From positions 434,001 through 498,000 of the forward strand of contig NZ_NEHW01000001.1 of the NCBI RefSeq assembly GCF_002112505.1: 64,000 nt of DNA, given 5' to 3'. Position numbers and translations under genes: made by a program. Within the stretch, counting starts at the first letter, position 1. The number at the start of each line of letters is the position of its first letter. This stretch comes from Pseudomonas sp. R28(2017) (GTDB lineage Bacteria > Pseudomonadota > Gammaproteobacteria > Pseudomonadales > Pseudomonadaceae). The notes beneath the pieces are model-generated. The model did not search any database. It saw only the letters and a list, made by a program, of their open reading frames with translations, and was not told the origin of the DNA. Shown here one piece after another: positions 9,540 through 17,654 of this stretch.

Positions 9540-10277
9540 TCATATCTGAATCGGTACATCCAGCCCTTGCGGTGCGGCGTATTCGGCCATGCGCCGACGG
9601 GACAGCTCGAAGTGCTCACGCACCAACTGGCCGGCAGCCTGTGGGTCACGGCGTTCGATGGCTTCGATCATCTGATCGTGCTGCTCGCAGGCGACTTCGA
9701 GGTCACGCTGCATGTCGTCGGTGGTCGGGTGGCGGTAGAAGATCTTGCCCAGGCGGGTATGGTCGATCAGCAGGCGGCGCAGGCTCGGCAACAGGTAGTC
9801 GTTGTGCGCCATCTTGCCGATCTCCAGGTGGAAGGCGTCGTTGTAGAGCACGCGGTTTTCCACGTCGCGCTCTTCGATGGCCTGGCGGAACTGGGCCTGG
9901 ATGCCCTTGAGCGTTTCGATTTCCGCTGCCGAGGCGTTGGTCGCGGCCAGCTGGGTGGTGGCGACGTAGACCAGCGGCGCGGCGACGAAGAAGCTGTGCA
10001 GCGACTCGTGGTTCATCGCGGCGACACGTGGCGCGCGGTTGGCCTCCAGCTCGATGTAGCCTTCCGCGGCAATCTGGCGCAGCAGCTCACGCACCGGGGG
10101 GCGCGACAGGCCGAACTCGTCGCACAGGGCCAGTTCGTCCACCACCGCGCCCGGGGCCAGTTCCATGCTGAGGATCCGGCGGCGCAGCGCTTCGGCAAGG
10201 ACGGCTTTGCGGTCCTGCGGCACCTCTGCAGCGAGTGGTTGGACGGTGGCTTTCATGGCGGCCTTCTTTGTTGTCAT
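9540..10277 (-). CDS. GntR-family (FadR/FCD) transcriptional regulator
   Basis: A 245-residue regulator starting at ATG 10277; the frame extends 13 codons further but into the putative operator region. Residues about 20-85 form the winged HTH (ILSMELAPGAVVDELALCDEFGLSRPPVRELLRQ), and the C-terminal two thirds form the helical FCD ligand domain with metal-site candidates in NDAFHLEIGKMAHND and REHFE. First gene of the minus-strand operon with the FAD oxidase (61 nt away), so it probably autoregulates the operon and senses a pathway intermediate. Confidence 0.88.
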   Translation of the reverse strand: MTTKKAAMKATVQPLAAEVPQDRKAVLAEALRRRILSMELAPGAVVDELALCDEFGLSRPPVRELLRQIAAEGYIELEANRAPRVAAMNHESLHSFFVAAPLVYVATTQLAATNASAAEIETLKGIQAQFRQAIEERDVENRVLYNDAFHLEIGKMAHNDYLLPSLRRLLIDHTRLGKIFYRHPTTDDMQRDLEVACEQHDQMIEAIERRDPQAAGQLVREHFELSRRRMAEYAAPQGLDVPIQI

Positions 10278-10284
10278 AGCGCTA

Positions 10285-10334
10285 TGTCTACTATTTGTAT
10301 AACGACTATAGGGCACTGTTAGACAATGTGTCTA
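10285..10334. promoter_or_regulatory. Putative GntR operator
   Basis: A perfect inverted repeat TAGACA-ATG-TGTCTA lies at 10320-10334, 43 bp upstream of the regulator's start, with a third TGTCTA half-site at 10285-10290 just before the start. FadR-subfamily regulators bind short palindromes of this size. This is an inference from position and symmetry. Confidence 0.5.
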
Positions 10335-10517
10335 CAGCATTTTCGATGAACGGCGAAATCTCTCGAGGCCTTTGTTTTAAAGGGTTTGAGGGAGTCACAG
10401 GGGGGTGATTAAACACCCTCGAGGCTGCATTGCCAAACCGGACAGGTAATTATCCAGACCCGACAGATACACAAGATGCAGTGGCCACGACTTGCCCGCG
10501 AAGCGGCTGGCACAAAC

Positions 10518-10549
10518 AACAAAGCCATCTGCAGGCAGATGGCTTTGTT
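10518..10549 (-). terminator. Hairpin downstream of the GabP-like permease
   Basis: A 14-bp perfect stem (AACAAAGCCATCTG and complement) with a CAGG loop, 15 nt past the permease stop. On the minus strand it is followed by GTTTGTG rather than a pure U-run. The rest of 10335-10517 shows only a single REP-like half (about 10490-10512) and no gene. Confidence 0.6.
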
Positions 10550-10563
10550 TGATTTCCCCGTCA

Positions 10564-11961
10564 TCAGACCGCGGCTAACGCCTCGCGCCGCTCATGCCGG
10601 CGGCTGGTAATCACCCCCAGCACCAGGATCACCAGCGCCAAGGCCAGGGTCAGCGACACTTCCATCCGGTGCTGCGGCATCACGAACATGGTGCCCAACG
10701 CGAACACGATGAACCCGATCACCGCATAGGTCAGCCATGGATACAGCCACATCTTGAAGGCGATCTCGACCTGCTGGCGTTGGAGGATGGCGCGCATGCG
10801 CAGCTGCGAGAACGCGATGGCCAGGTACACCAGCAGGGCGATCGAGCCGGAGCTGGCCAGCAGGAAGGCGAACACCTCGGCGGGGGCGAAGTAGTTGACG
10901 ATGGTCGCCAGCATGCCGATCAGCGTGCTGCCGATCACCGCCGCACGGGGTACGCCAACCTTGGAGGTGCGCTGAATGAAGCCAGGGGCGTCTCCACGTT
11001 TGCTCAGCGAATAGAGCATGCGCGAGGAAATGTAGATCGACGAGTTCAGGCAGCTGGCCACCGCCACCAGCACCACCATGTCCACCAGCAGTTTGGCATA
11101 CGGGATGTGCATGATTTCCAGCACACGCTGATAGGAACCCTGCACCGGCAGCAGCGGGTCGTTCCAGGGCACCACCGAAATGATCACGAAGATCGACAGC
11201 AAGTAGAACACGCTGATGCGCCAGATCACCGAGCGGGTGGCCCTGGCGATGTTGCGCGCCGGGTCCTTGGACTCCGAGGCGGCGATGGTCACCGCTTCGG
11301 TGCCCAGGTAGCTGAACATGGTGGTGAGCAACGCACCGATGATTGCCGTCCAGCCGTTGGGCATGAACCCGCCCTGCGCGTCCAGCAGGCGCGGCAGGCC
11401 ACTGACTTCGCGGCCCGGCAACACGCCGGCCAGCGCTGCGGCACCGAGGGCGATGAAGGCGACGATGGCGATGACCTTGAGCATGGCGAACCAGAACTCG
11501 AATTCGCCGTACTTGGCCACGCTGAAGAGGTTGGTGGCGGTCAGCAGCACGGTCATGCTCAGGGCGAAGAACCAGGCATCGATGTGTGGGAACCAGTTGT
11601 TGAGCACCACGCCGGCGGCGATGGCTTCGATGGGGATGACCAGTACCCAGAACCACCAGTACAGCCAACCGATGGTAAACCCGGCCCAGCGCCCGATGGC
11701 GCGGTCGGCATAGGTGGAGAAGGAGCCCGTGTCGGGGCTGGCGACCGCCATTTCCCCGAGCATGCGCATCACCAGCACGACCAGCGCACCGGCCAACGCA
11801 TAGGCGATGATGGCTGAAGGCCCGGCGGCGGCGATGGCGTGCCCGGAGCCGATGAACAGCCCGGCGCCGATCACCCCGGCGATCGAAAGCATGGTCACGT
11901 GGCGTTGCTTGAAGCCTTGCGCCAGCTGATTGCCGGCGCCACTCGCGCTTGTCATTGTCAT
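10564..11961 (-). CDS. Amino acid permease, GabP-like (APC superfamily)
   Basis: A 465-residue, twelve-helix permease starting at ATG 11961. The N-terminus QLAQGFKQRHVTMLSIAGVIGAGLFIGSG is the AAT-family signature with the consensus GVIGAGLF loop, and the SYLGTEAVTIAASESKDP segment matches GABA/proline permeases. Protons drive uptake of GABA or related amino acids. The in-frame extension up to 12207 is not membrane-like. It is separate from the GntR operon downstream (287 bp and a hairpin between), but the two could be functionally linked because that operon contains a PuuC/KauB-like dehydrogenase. Confidence 0.85.
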   Translation of the reverse strand: MTMTSASGAGNQLAQGFKQRHVTMLSIAGVIGAGLFIGSGHAIAAAGPSAIIAYALAGALVVLVMRMLGEMAVASPDTGSFSTYADRAIGRWAGFTIGWLYWWFWVLVIPIEAIAAGVVLNNWFPHIDAWFFALSMTVLLTATNLFSVAKYGEFEFWFAMLKVIAIVAFIALGAAALAGVLPGREVSGLPRLLDAQGGFMPNGWTAIIGALLTTMFSYLGTEAVTIAASESKDPARNIARATRSVIWRISVFYLLSIFVIISVVPWNDPLLPVQGSYQRVLEIMHIPYAKLLVDMVVLVAVASCLNSSIYISSRMLYSLSKRGDAPGFIQRTSKVGVPRAAVIGSTLIGMLATIVNYFAPAEVFAFLLASSGSIALLVYLAIAFSQLRMRAILQRQQVEIAFKMWLYPWLTYAVIGFIVFALGTMFVMPQHRMEVSLTLALALVILVLGVITSRRHERREALAAV

Positions 11962-12221
11962 CCTGAACCCTGCTGTTGTTCTTTTGTGGAGGGGACGTGA
12001 AGCTCCTGGGTCGAAACCCAGCGTGGATGAGCTTCGCGCGGGAACAGTTAATCGTGCGGCAGCCCGCTTCAGTTGCCCGTATCCGCCAGACAGTTGACCA
12101 GACCGGACATCGACGCGGGCGCAATGCCCGGTGCAGAGCCTTCGCGACCGCCCGGCACAGCGAATGAACGCCGGCCGCCATGGACGGGTCAGCTGCTTAC
12201 ATTCCACAAGGAGGGCTCACC

Positions 12222-12563
12222 ATGCTCGATATCCATTCCGCCCCGGGCTCGCGGGCGCACAATGTCCACGGCCTGGAACGCGCCGGCTCACTGGCCGGCG
12301 GCGCGCTGATGTTCAGCAAGGGGCTGCGCCACGGTGGCCTGATCGGGCTGTTGCAGATGGTCGTGGGTGGCCTGGCGGTGGCCCGCGGGGTCAGCGGGCA
12401 TTGCTCGACCAAGGCCTGGTGGTCGAAGCATCGGCAGGAGTATCACCGCTTGCGTTCGGATATACAGCGCAGTGCGGCGGAGCTTGAGGTACTCAGGGCC
12501 AGTGCCGAGGCAGCTACCCGCGGGGTGACGGTGACCGGGAAGGATCCGTTGACCGGCAATTGA
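12222..12563 (+). CDS. DUF2892-like small membrane protein
   Basis: A 113-residue protein; AAGGAGG at 12208-12214 fixes the ATG at 12222. The central segment LAGGALMFSKGLRHGGLIGLLQMVVGGLAVARGVSGHC has two hydrophobic stretches typical of DUF2892/YgaP-type inner-membrane proteins, followed by a helical, charged tail (about 70-100). Divergent from the GabP-like gene, with 260 bp between the starts that contain no other gene. Function unknown. Confidence 0.7.
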   Translation: MLDIHSAPGSRAHNVHGLERAGSLAGGALMFSKGLRHGGLIGLLQMVVGGLAVARGVSGHCSTKAWWSKHRQEYHRLRSDIQRSAAELEVLRASAEAATRGVTVTGKDPLTGN

Positions 12564-12573
12564 ATCTGCTTTG

Positions 12574-12665
12574 CCTGTACTGGCCTCTTCGCGGGCAAGC
12601 CCGCTCCCACAGGGCCACCGTAGCCCTTGTGGGAGCGGGCTTGCCCGCGAAGAGGCCGGTGCAGG
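12574..12665. repeat. Convergent REP pair (REPIN)
   Basis: Two inverted copies of the P. putida-type REP palindrome, with cores TTCGCGGGCAAGCCCGCTCC and its complement, spaced by about 9 nt and forming one long hairpin. It sits immediately after the DUF2892 gene and ends at the convergent stop of the next gene. Confidence 0.9.
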
Positions 12666-13874
12666 TTAGCGCAGGGCCTTGCTCTGCAGCACGTCGGAGC
12701 GGCGCCCCAGCACGTTCTCGCTGATCTGCACGAACTCTTCGGTGCTGACGCTGGGCAGGCGCATCAGCGCCCGGGTCACGTCGTCCAGCGAGCGCTTGGC
12801 CTGGGTATGGATACGGATCTCCTTGTCCAGCGCCTGCAACAACATCACCCCGCGGGCCACCTGCGCCGGGCTGGCGTGCTCGGCGCGCAGCTGGGTGACC
12901 TTGCCGCCCAGCTTCTGCAGGCGCGCCTGCCACACCTCGTACCGGTCGTCGCTGATGCCCCCGGCACGGCGCAACAGCTCTGTGGCGTAGTACTCGGTCA
13001 GGCCCTGCCCCAGCCAGTCGCTGTTGTCGCGAACACGAACCTGCGCAAACAGCTGCACCAGCTCGCGCAACAGCGGGCTGCTGCCATTCTCGCTGACCAT
13101 CGGCCGGCTGCTGTGCAGGTAGATCGAAGCGTCGGCCGTCATCGCCCCGCGCCACATGCCATCACGGGCGCCCACCAGCAGCAGCTTGGCCGGGTTGCGC
13201 GGGAACACTGCCTGCAACTGCGGCCAGATGAAGGTCAGCAGGGTCAGGCTGTCCATCCGCCGCATGCCCTGCCCCACTGGCGCGGCCACGGTAACGTCGG
13301 TCTCGCCGAGGCGGGCACGGCGGCTGCCAAGATCGCCGGCAAGCATCCAGCCGGTCGGGCGGTCGAACAGGCGAGACACGTTGTCGATACGGAACTTGTC
13401 CTTGCCGATGCGCGGCCAGGCCGTTTCGATGCTCTTCCAGCCTTCGGGCAAGTCGACCGTCAAACGCGCCACCAGCTCGGTACCGTCCTGCTGGTCGAGA
13501 CGTGCCGGCGGCACCAGCTGATCACCCAGGAACAGCGCCCAATGCGGGGTGATGCGCGTGGAGTAGGCGCCGCTGCGCAGTTTCTGGTCCAGCTTTACCC
13601 GGTAGCTGAGGCTGGTCTTGCCCGCCGCCGGCTGCCACACGCCGCGTTCGCCCTGTTGCTGCCACTGGCCATCGGCCTGGAAGCCACTGTAGGCGCCGGC
13701 CTTGCCCAGGTCGAAATCCAGGCTGCGCACGGCACTGCCTTCAGCCAGGGTCAGGCGGACTTCGGCCTGGCCGTTGGCAGGCAGCAGGCGCACCTGGTAA
13801 TCGAGGTCGACTTTTTTCGCCCAGGCCGGCGAAGCGGCCACAAGGCCGAGGAGCAACAACCACTGGCAACGCAT
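12666..13874 (-). CDS. Periplasmic M61/M1-peptidase-like protein lacking the zinc motif
   Basis: A 402-residue protein with a signal peptide (about 1-19, ending AWA). The C-terminal half resembles the gluzincin core: WLGQGLTEYYATELLRRAG at about 287-305 matches the conserved acidic helix after HEXXH in M61/M1 enzymes. At the position of HEXXH, however, the protein reads R270-E-L-V-Q274, so both zinc-binding histidines are replaced. It is probably a non-catalytic, periplasmic structural relative. It starts 40 nt after the YcgN gene on the same strand and is likely co-transcribed with it. Confidence 0.75.
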   Translation of the reverse strand: MRCQWLLLLGLVAASPAWAKKVDLDYQVRLLPANGQAEVRLTLAEGSAVRSLDFDLGKAGAYSGFQADGQWQQQGERGVWQPAAGKTSLSYRVKLDQKLRSGAYSTRITPHWALFLGDQLVPPARLDQQDGTELVARLTVDLPEGWKSIETAWPRIGKDKFRIDNVSRLFDRPTGWMLAGDLGSRRARLGETDVTVAAPVGQGMRRMDSLTLLTFIWPQLQAVFPRNPAKLLLVGARDGMWRGAMTADASIYLHSSRPMVSENGSSPLLRELVQLFAQVRVRDNSDWLGQGLTEYYATELLRRAGGISDDRYEVWQARLQKLGGKVTQLRAEHASPAQVARGVMLLQALDKEIRIHTQAKRSLDDVTRALMRLPSVSTEEFVQISENVLGRRSDVLQSKALR

Positions 13875-13914
13875 ACCGAAACTCCTTGTTCCTCAGAGGC
13901 GACGGGGGCGCCGT

Positions 13915-14364
13915 TCAGCTGGCGCGGAAAATCAGGTGGTCTTCCCAGTCGTCTTCGTCCACATCATGTTCACTGAGCATACGCCCCGCCTGCGAAATGC
14001 GCTGTTCATGCACCTGTTTGCGGTCACCACAGACCAGGTGGTGCCACTCGGGCAGGTCCTTGCCCTCGCTGACCAGGCGGTAACCACAGGTGCTCGGCAG
14101 CCATTTGAACTGGTCGGCCTTGCCCGGAGTGAGCTGGATGCAGTCCGGCACATGGGCGAAGCGGTTGGGGTAGTCGCTGCACTGGCAGGTATCGCGGTCG
14201 AGCAGCTTGCAGGCGATGCGTGTGTAATAGACGCTGTTGTCGTCTTCGTCCTCGAGCTTTTGCAGGCAGCACAGGCCGCAGCCGTCACACAGCGACTCCC
14301 ATTCTTGCGGGCTGAGTTGTTCGAGGGTCTTGCGCCGCCAGAACGGCGCGCTGTCAGCGATCAT
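13915..14364 (-). CDS. ycgN: YcgN/YkgJ family cysteine-cluster protein (UPF0260)
   Basis: A 149-residue protein with the family's cysteine pattern: [12 protein letters not shown] near residue 28, then [25 protein letters not shown] and VCGD. These cysteines are proposed to bind zinc or an iron-sulfur cluster. AGGAAA precedes the ATG at 14364. Biological function is unknown; it heads a two-gene unit with the peptidase-like exported protein and is divergent from the nitroreductase. Confidence 0.88.
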   Translation of the reverse strand: MIADSAPFWRRKTLEQLSPQEWESLCDGCGLCCLQKLEDEDDNSVYYTRIACKLLDRDTCQCSDYPNRFAHVPDCIQLTPGKADQFKWLPSTCGYRLVSEGKDLPEWHHLVCGDRKQVHEQRISQAGRMLSEHDVDEDDWEDHLIFRAS

Positions 14365-14509
14365 CACACGGGTTTCCTGCAGTCATCTTCAGGCCGCGGC
14401 GCGCGGCGGCGCCAGTCTAGAGCCTGGCCTTCGGCAACGCCAGACCGCTTGTCAGTGCCAGGCGGACGCAGTAGCGTGCGTGTTTTGCCATCCACTTGCA
14501 GGAGCCGCC

Positions 14510-15103
14510 ATGAGCGCCACCCCCCGCATTGCCGATTACGCCATCAACGAGCAGTTCATCAACCGCTGGTCGCCGCGCGCCTTCACCGCCGAACCGATCA
14601 GCGAAGAAACCCTGCTGAGCTTCCTCGAAGCGGCACGCTGGGCGCCGTCGGCCTTCAACTCGCAGCCTTGGCGCTTCCTTTATGCACGCCGCGACACGCC
14701 GAGCTGGGAGCGTTACCTCAGCCTGCTGGTGCCTTTCAACCGCAGCTGGGCGCAGCAGGCGTCGGCGCTGGTGCTGATCATTTCCAAGACCACCTTCGCC
14801 GCGCCGGGCGCCAGCGAAGAAAAGCCCGCGCTGTGGCACACCTTCGATACCGGTTCCGCCTGGGGCCACCTGGCGCTGCAGGCCAGCATCAGCGGCTGGC
14901 ATACCCACGGCATGGCCGGGTTCGACCAGGCCCTGGCACGCCAGGAGCTGAAGATTCCAGAGGGGTATGAGCTGCATGCCATGGTGGCGATCGGCAAGCT
15001 GGGCGACAAGGCCAGCCTGGACGAGGCGCTGCAGGCCCGTGAAGTGCCAAGCCCGCGCCGGCCGCTGAGCGAGCTGGCGGCTGAGGGTGATTTCAGCCTG
15101 TAA
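14510..15103 (+). CDS. Nitroreductase-family protein
   Basis: A 197-residue flavoprotein with the nitroreductase fold: the FMN-binding N-terminal INRWSPRAFTAEPISEETL, EAARWAPSAFNSQPWRF, and the dimer-interface segment GSAWGHLALQASISGWHTHGM. The start at 14510 follows GCAGGAGCC. The family reduces nitro groups, quinones or flavins with NAD(P)H as FMN-bound dimers; the substrate is unknown. Monocistronic, followed by a REP pair. Confidence 0.9.
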   Translation: MSATPRIADYAINEQFINRWSPRAFTAEPISEETLLSFLEAARWAPSAFNSQPWRFLYARRDTPSWERYLSLLVPFNRSWAQQASALVLIISKTTFAAPGASEEKPALWHTFDTGSAWGHLALQASISGWHTHGMAGFDQALARQELKIPEGYELHAMVAIGKLGDKASLDEALQAREVPSPRRPLSELAAEGDFSL

Positions 15104-15111
15104 GTAATTTG

Positions 15112-15197
15112 CTGGTTTCTTCGCGGGCACGCCCGCTCCCACAGGGAAAGCGCGATCCTTGTGGGAGCGGGCGTGCCCGCGAAGAGGCCGGTTCAGG
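15112..15197. repeat. Convergent REP pair (REPIN)
   Basis: Inverted REP copies with TTCGCGGGCACGCCCGCTCC and its complement, between the convergent nitroreductase and ghrA genes. Confidence 0.9.
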
Positions 15198-15206
15198 CTA
15201 ACGAAG

Positions 15207-16139
15207 TCAGTAGCCCCGGGCGAAGTCGACTTCGCCGCGCAACCCCTGCCCCTCTGCATACGCCCGCATATTTTCGGCAAACAACCGCACCATCGCCGCC
15301 GGCGAGGTCGGCGCCGAGCTGTGCCCGGTCAGCAGCAATCCCCAGGCGGTCCAGAACGGATGCCGTTGCGGCAGCGGCTCCTGCCGGCACACGTCGATCA
15401 CCGCCCCGGCCAGATGCCCCTCCTTCAACGCTTCGACCAGGTCGGCATCGACCACCGCCGCGCCGCGCCCGGCATTGATGAACAACGCCGTGGGCTGGAA
15501 GCAGCGCAGCAGCGCCGCGTCATACAGGTCATGGGTTGCCGGCGTGTCCGGCAGCAGGTTGAGCACGTAATCCACCTGCCCGACCAGGCGCGGCAAATCC
15601 GCCAGCCCTGCCACCTCGACGAACGGCGCCTGCTCACGGGCACTGCTGGCGATGCCGTAAAGGCTCACGCCAAACGGCACGAGGAACTCGGCCACGCGCT
15701 GGCCGATATCGCCGGTGCCGACGATCAGCACCTTGCGCCCTTCCAGGGTACGCCCCGGGCGGTCATCCCAGCGGCGCTCGACCTGGCTGACCAGGCGCGA
15801 AAGCACTTCGCGCTCGTGGCCTAGCATGTAGGTCAGCATGTACTCGGCCATCACCTGGCCGAAGATGCCCACGGCGCGGGTCAGGCGGTAGTCACGCGGC
15901 AAGCCCTCGGCCAGCAATGGCGTGATACCGGCCCAGGTCGATTGCATCCACTGCGGCTTGTGGCCCTGGCGCAACAGGCTCGCCAACAGGTCCGGCTGGC
16001 CCAGCCAGACCGGGCACTGCGGTGCCTGGCGGGCCAGTTCGGCGGAGTCGCCGCTGGTCAGTATTTGCAGATGCGGTGCTGCTTCACGCAATAGCTCGGC
16101 GTATCGAGCATGATCATGCTCTGCGATCAGTACACGCAT
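15207..16139 (-). CDS. ghrA: D-2-hydroxyacid dehydrogenase (glyoxylate/hydroxypyruvate reductase A type)
   Basis: A 310-residue NAD(P)-dependent reductase. The nucleotide-binding motif is GTGDIG at 141-146, and the catalytic set is Arg225 in NAGRG, Glu254 in CRQEPLP and His273 in TGHSSA. It would reduce glyoxylate or hydroxypyruvate to glycolate or glycerate. It begins 2 nt after the ycgL stop, as the third gene of an rnd-ycgL-ghrA unit. Confidence 0.88.
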   Translation of the reverse strand: MRVLIAEHDHARYAELLREAAPHLQILTSGDSAELARQAPQCPVWLGQPDLLASLLRQGHKPQWMQSTWAGITPLLAEGLPRDYRLTRAVGIFGQVMAEYMLTYMLGHEREVLSRLVSQVERRWDDRPGRTLEGRKVLIVGTGDIGQRVAEFLVPFGVSLYGIASSAREQAPFVEVAGLADLPRLVGQVDYVLNLLPDTPATHDLYDAALLRCFQPTALFINAGRGAAVVDADLVEALKEGHLAGAVIDVCRQEPLPQRHPFWTAWGLLLTGHSSAPTSPAAMVRLFAENMRAYAEGQGLRGEVDFARGY

Positions 16140-16141
16140 GA

Positions 16142-16435
16142 TCAGACCGGGTCGTTACGGCGCAGCAGCTCTTCGGGCAAGTGCTCGATGTACTCGTCCT
16201 CGGCCGGTGGCATCTGCAAGTGATAACCCTGGCTATCGAGGTTTTCCAGGACCTTGGCGATGTCCTCGCGGGCCAGTTGGCGCTCCGGGGTCAACACCAG
16301 GTCGAAGGCATGCTTCGGGGTACCGAAGAACGGCAGCAGGCCTTCGGGCACGCGCTCCAGGCCATCGGCCTTGAGCACGTAGAGGTACATCTCGTTCTTG
16401 CGTGGGCTCTTGTAGATCGAGCAGATACGTTTCAT
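16142..16435 (-). CDS. ycgL: YcgL domain protein (UPF0745)
   Basis: A 97-residue protein beginning [20 protein letters not shown], the conserved YcgL start, and containing the [19 protein letters not shown] motif. Its 4-nt overlap with the end of rnd shows translational coupling. Molecular function is not established; the recurring link with rnd suggests an RNA-related role, which is an inference. Confidence 0.9.
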   Translation of the reverse strand: MKRICSIYKSPRKNEMYLYVLKADGLERVPEGLLPFFGTPKHAFDLVLTPERQLAREDIAKVLENLDSQGYHLQMPPAEDEYIEHLPEELLRRNDPV

Positions 16436-17565
16436 TGCTTGTCTCCGGCGCCTGCGAGGTCGTCCAGCAGGGCCTGGCCCATCCGCTCACGGCGCCAGCC
16501 GCGCAGCGAATCGGGCAGTTGGTAGGGGCCGTTGGGGTAGCCGCTCTTGAGCAGGGCTTCCAGGGCTTTCTTGCGCAGCATCAGCTCGGGGGCGATGCCC
16601 AGGCGCTCGCCTTCGGCCTGGCCGATGGCGCGCAGGCGCTTGAGGATACCGGCGGCTTCGATCGGCAGCGGCTCAGGCAGCGGCTGTGGCCAGTGCTCGG
16701 ACGGCTGGCTGCCGGCGCGCTTGATCAGCTCGAGCAGGAAGGCGCCGTCCTGGCGGATGGTGCGCGGGTGCATTTCTTCGATCTTGGCCAGGGCCGACAG
16801 GTTGTCAGGCTGGCTCTTGGCCATGGGCCACAGCGAGTGTTCCTTGAGGATGCGGTTGCGCGGCACATCACGGCTGCGCGCTTCACGCTCGCGCCAGGCG
16901 CACAGTTCGCGCAGCACCGCCAGCTGCTGGCGGCCAAGCTTCCAGGCGAGCTTGACGTCGCGGTACAAGGTCTCGGGTTCGACTTCGCGGCGCAGTGCGG
17001 CCACCAGCTCGGCACCGTCGTCCAGCACCCAGGCGTATTTGTCGCCGGCCAGGCGTGGCTGCAGGGCGGCGAACAGTTCGGCCAGGTGCACGGCATCTTC
17101 GGCGGCGTAGCTGACCTGGGTTTCCGACAGCGGGCGCTGCAGCCAGTCGGAGCGGGTTTCACCCTTGGGCAGCTCGATGCCCAGCACTTCCTGCACCAGC
17201 CGTGAATAACCCATGGAGAAGCCCAGGTTCAGGTAGCCGGCGGCCAGCTGGGTGTCGAACAACGGTTGCGGCAGCTTGCCGGTCAGGCGCAGCAGCACTT
17301 CGAGGTCTTCGCTGCAGGCATGCAGCACCTTGACCACACGGCTGTCGTCGAGCAGTTCGCCCAGCGGCTGCCAGTTGCCGATCAGCAGCGGGTCGATGAG
17401 GAAAGCCCGCTGCCCGTCACCGACCTGGACCAGGCCGGCTTTCGGGTAGAAGGTGTCGACCCGCATGAATTCGGTGTCGAGCGCCACGAAGGGCAGTTCA
17501 CGCCACTTGCGGCAGTGTTCGGCCAGGGTCTGGTCGTCACGGATCCAGTGAATTTCGATGGCCAC
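16432..17565 (-). CDS. rnd: Ribonuclease D
   Basis: A 377-residue 3'-5' exoribonuclease that trims tRNA and stable RNA precursors. The DEDD exonuclease core is seen in [14 protein letters not shown] (Asp30, Glu32), [11 protein letters not shown] and the [13 protein letters not shown] motif; an HRDC domain follows ([12 protein letters not shown] onward is the linker). GTG 17565 is the likely start, with GGGAG 6 nt upstream; a TTG further up would add five residues. First gene of the unit with ycgL and ghrA. Confidence 0.93.
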   Translation of the reverse strand: MAIEIHWIRDDQTLAEHCRKWRELPFVALDTEFMRVDTFYPKAGLVQVGDGQRAFLIDPLLIGNWQPLGELLDDSRVVKVLHACSEDLEVLLRLTGKLPQPLFDTQLAAGYLNLGFSMGYSRLVQEVLGIELPKGETRSDWLQRPLSETQVSYAAEDAVHLAELFAALQPRLAGDKYAWVLDDGAELVAALRREVEPETLYRDVKLAWKLGRQQLAVLRELCAWREREARSRDVPRNRILKEHSLWPMAKSQPDNLSALAKIEEMHPRTIRQDGAFLLELIKRAGSQPSEHWPQPLPEPLPIEAAGILKRLRAIGQAEGERLGIAPELMLRKKALEALLKSGYPNGPYQLPDSLRGWRRERMGQALLDDLAGAGDKQ

Positions 17566-17654
17566 AAGGCTCTCCCACAAACATTGGCGCGCAGTATATA
17601 CGGCGCGGGCCCTGCTGGTGAAACCTGCGCCATCCCTGGATTAGATGAACGGCC

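Noticed and set aside
10592..12181. 529-codon minus-strand frame overlapping the GabP-like permease
   Set aside because: Arg/His-rich out-of-frame translation; the 465-residue permease frame has the membrane helices and signature.
12574..12665. Repeated palindromes considered as CRISPR repeats
   Set aside because: They are isolated inverted pairs at gene ends, not regularly spaced direct repeats with unique spacers, and no cas genes are present.
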